Source: M3007 sp044226205
Lineage (GTDB): Bacteria; Bacteroidota; Bacteroidia; Chitinophagales; Saprospiraceae
Assembly: GCA_044226205.1 (NCBI GenBank)
Contig: JBGAHL010000007.1
Coordinates: 62,001-126,000 of the forward strand
Direction of reading: 5' to 3'
DNA length: 64,000 nt
In this document: positions 62,701 through 64,000 of the stretch, piece by piece
Numbering within the stretch: position 1 is the first letter of the stretch
Layout of the letters: every line of letters begins with the position of its first letter
The notes under the pieces: model-generated
Seen by the model: the letters and a program-made list of their open reading frames with translations, nothing else
What the model was told of the DNA's origin: nothing
Databases searched by the model: none
Position numbers and translations under genes: made by a program

Positions 62701-64000
62701 TAATTCCACTTTCCCGGCCTGTGGCGACCATACGACTGGCAATGGGAATATGATGGTGGTAAATGGGGGGCAATTCTTTTTGGGAGTACCCAAAGTTGCC
62801 TTGTATTATTCCATTCCAGTTAATCAGAATACCAAATATCAACTCAGGTTTTTTTGGACGAATCTAAGTAATACTCCACCTGCCCCTGTTATTGGCGTCA
62901 CTATCGTCAACTCTTGTCCGCTACCTTTTCATATTGGAAACCCACCTGTATGTCAATGGAATGACTATTGCGCCACCTGGTTCAGCGGGTCCAATACAAC
63001 TGCTAAAATCTATATCTATGATTTGAATGTTTGGAATTCCACGGGCAATGATTTCGCTTTGGATGATATCGGGTTTTATTTATGCCCTGATTCACCGCCG
63101 CCCTGCCAGAGTTCCTTCACCGCCACGCCCCTCGACAACTGCGGCAAATACCAGTTCACCAACACCTCCGCCAACCCGCCCGCCAACGTCCAGTACTGCT
63201 GGGATTTCGACAACAACCCCGCCACCTGCGAAAGCACGGCGGCCAGCCCGATGTGGCAATTCCCGACCTGCGGAACCTACAATGTCACCCTGAAATTGAC
63301 CGGGTCGAATTGCAGTTCCTCCGCCAATCAGACCATCACGATCACGGATAATATGCCTCCGACTGCCGTTTGTCTCCCCGGCGCGGGGTACGACATGGGC
63401 AACAATTGCACCCTGAACGTCACGCCCGGGATGATCGACGGCGGTTCCACCGACAACTGCCAGATCGTAAACACCAGCGTGAGCCCGACTCAGATTCCCT
63501 GCGGTTTTTCGCTCATTACGCTTACCGTGACCGACTGGTGCGGCAACAGCAGCACCTGTACCACTACCATTCAGGCGGCAGAAGGCGTGGCGCCCACGGC
63601 CCTCTGCCAGCCTGCCATGGCCATCGACGTCGGCACGGATTGCTCCCTGCAAGTCACGCCCAACATGCTCAACGCGGGCTCCTACGACAATTGCGGGATT
63701 GATTCGTACGATGTTAGTCCCGAAATAATCACCTGCGGTACCACGACCGTCACGCTGATCGTGACCGACGACTGCGGCAACACGGGTACCTGCACCACAG
63801 ACATCCAGATCGGCGAAGGCCAGCCGCCGGCGATCACCTGCCCCTTCGGAATTTCTGCCAATTGCAACCTGAATGTCGGCCCCGATGTCGCCGGTACGCC
63901 CACGGCTACCGACAACTGCACGGCGGCCATCAAAATCGAATACACGTACAGCGACGTCGTGTTCGGGATGCCCGGCTGCGACGATCATATCGAACGAACC
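59738..64000 (+). CDS. Very large secreted modular protein, open at the right edge (at least 1421 codons)
   Basis: The reading frame from ATG 59738 has no stop to base 64000, so the 3' end is outside the window. A signal peptide (LFLSCLATICLFCALNPVQT) opens the protein. Three SdrD-B/Cna-B-like modules (GWTxQLLDxxGN ... AGAYxFxDLPxGxYxVK) lie near nt 60185-60460, 61040-61310 and 61895-62165. Three carbohydrate-binding-like modules (NGDFSSSGGF ... YWIG ... GNDFALDDLSF) lie near 60515-61020, 61365-61860 and 62575-63090. A PKD-like domain (VQYCWDFDNNPAT) follows at ~63100-63345, then HYR-like domains with paired Cys (VTDWCGNSSTC, VTDDCGNTGTC) near 63355-63575, 63600-63810 and beyond. A T9SS sorting domain would be expected at the unseen C-terminus. 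Probably surface-exposed; ligand unknown. Confidence 0.9.
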   Translation, partial: MKTLFLSCLATICLFCALNPVQTIAQPSGCAALGVNPEPTDFGCYRVYYNNQAPDCFSQITFYLNEGYFSNWTANSSGGWTVTWLSDTELLLTHDSGLIPSGPGYFADLCIGGVDSTSLFAQYDDSCPPGEGCISWFPVVGAPDPSDASIIGYKYKECGTLPFTNQTPIAGWTMQLLDADGNILGEQVTNAAGAYAFTDLPAGQYIVKEETKPGWTASVPSSGQIAVSLNPSQQKNANFGNCPPVPPPCACPSGTQPGAANYVQNGDFSSSGGFSSGYTLNNNNPPLQPGQYWIGSNPGTINPGFAMCNDHSGGGNMLVANGASNPNTPVWSQTISVAPNSNYIFEGWAASLSGASPANLSLVVLVNSQNVQYEVGRIFLPSTTCDWQRWCQSWQTGNYTSITLSIYDLNPTAAGNDFALDDLSFRRCQNPLPQVSGVLYAACDSLPYSDQPVLGGWTVQLLDTLGNVLNETVTDSAGAYSFIPCCLGIYVIKAASQPDWTPTAPTLGIALVDISAGDDVLQNFSFCKLPVLPCSCPLTYSPSGNLVTNPDFSSSGGFGSAYLQNTGNPPLMPGEYWIGKIASVINAGFVDCDDHSIGSVNMMVVNGATTSGVQVWCQTLSVTPNTTYLFKAWVASMTSTSPANLQLFINSNPYGAGFIASATPCLWQRYCETWYSGSNTSVTLCLIDINTASGGNDFALDDISFSPCMLDVIPPFGDVLGTVHRSCDTLPYTDQPGLAGWAVQLLDSLDNVLNETVTDSSGAYAFADLPYGVYWVKTVAQPGWTPSVPPDGQALVQVDSGGTVVQNFGFCPGCSCDSIMIRADQEQGMTDTSTYHLSIFNANPYCFNSINIILDSIGEFVDWDILLPGWQVSQQGPKSITLFSPTPFLPAGATFPLNYKVKGEGFQTCTLSTKGNTIADTFSCNVSYTNPSPPRSSYYCCFDTPQTPNLISNGDFSLSSNIPSSYSYTNTPQLNSGSYWIGADPSLINSTFPACGDHTTGNGNMMVVNGGQFFLGVPKVALYYSIPVNQNTKYQLRFFWTNLSNTPPAPVIGVTIVNSCPLPFHIGNPPVCQWNDYCATWFSGSNTTAKIYIYDLNVWNSTGNDFALDDIGFYLCPDSPPPCQSSFTATPLDNCGKYQFTNTSANPPANVQYCWDFDNNPATCESTAASPMWQFPTCGTYNVTLKLTGSNCSSSANQTITITDNMPPTAVCLPGAGYDMGNNCTLNVTPGMIDGGSTDNCQIVNTSVSPTQIPCGFSLITLTVTDWCGNSSTCTTTIQAAEGVAPTALCQPAMAIDVGTDCSLQVTPNMLNAGSYDNCGIDSYDVSPEIITCGTTTVTLIVTDDCGNTGTCTTDIQIGEGQPPAITCPFGISANCNLNVGPDVAGTPTATDNCTAAIKIEYTYSDVVFGMPGCDDHIERT
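62180..63090 (+). other. AT-rich block inside the modular secreted-protein gene
   Basis: Between about 62180 and 63090 the coding sequence changes to A/T-ending codons (ATA, TTA, AAT, ACT are frequent). The modules on either side use G/C-ending codons. The reading frame is not broken. The block covers a unique domain (~62190-62560) and the third carbohydrate-binding-like module, suggesting a module acquired or exchanged from a different source. Edges are approximate. Confidence 0.7.

Overview
This 64 kb window looks like chromosome of a member of the Bacteroidota, most plausibly the Saprospiria (Saprospiraceae, Haliscomenobacter/Lewinella-like). That placement is inference. It rests on very large secreted repeat proteins with type IX secretion system (T9SS) C-terminal sorting domains of both type A and type B, SprB-like repeats, a TonB-dependent receptor with a carboxypeptidase-regulatory N-terminal domain, and repeated TAnnTTTG promoter boxes typical of the Bacteroidota primary sigma factor. 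GC content is moderate to high by eye, apart from one AT-rich block near the right edge. I saw no rRNA, tRNA, CRISPR array, transposase, integrase or recognisable defence system.

Layout. 1-2.9 kb: housekeeping genes (end of an RluA-type pseudouridine synthase, a TerC-family membrane protein, Ffh). 2.9-3.6 kb: intergenic tandem palindromic repeats and a possible small secreted protein. 3.6-8.3 kb: a 1573-aa T9SS type A protein. 8.6-19.3 kb: mixed housekeeping genes (FAD oxidoreductase, RmuC, Asp-box protein, RlmI-like methyltransferase, dienelactone hydrolase-like lipoprotein, DUF4230-like protein, CtpA-type protease, Lrp/AsnC regulator, small secreted protein). 19.3-40.0 kb: three giant T9SS type B repeat proteins (2120, 2184 and 2368 aa) in tandem on the minus strand, flanked by a divergent T9SS subtilisin-like protease at 40.2-42.9 kb. 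43-50.7 kb: thioesterase, DUF6580-like membrane protein, M1 metallopeptidase, a GT-C-like membrane protein, and an EnvC-like / DUF4292 / TPR set. 50.8-53.3 kb: etfB, etfA and a bifunctional nuclease-family protein. 53.3-59.5 kb: a membrane-anchored AraC-type regulator divergent from a TonB receptor, an alpha/beta hydrolase, a CPBP protease and a LytTR response regulator. 59.7 kb to the right edge: a very large secreted modular protein whose reading frame is still open at base 64000.

How the genes relate. The dominant theme is the cell surface. At least five proteins carry recognisable T9SS C-terminal domains, and a sixth (59738 onward) is likely secreted but its C-terminus lies outside the window. 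The three giants share a C-terminal cassette (SprB-like repeat, an LGxD segment, then the type B sorting domain), and two of them share a Cys-rich N-terminal domain, so they look like diverged paralogues suited to adhesion or surface coating. The nearest neighbour is a T9SS-exported subtilase. The other genes are ordinary core functions.

The most distinctive non-coding features are long perfect inverted repeats between genes: 45-bp arms at 50227-50329, 38-bp arms between etfB and etfA, a 105-bp direct repeat containing a perfect 20-bp palindrome after ffh, and a symmetric pair of -7 boxes between the TPR gene and etfB. I did not find a clearly novel multi-gene system. The best candidates for a second look are the giant repeat-protein locus, the mosaic open-ended gene at the right edge, and the hairpin families.
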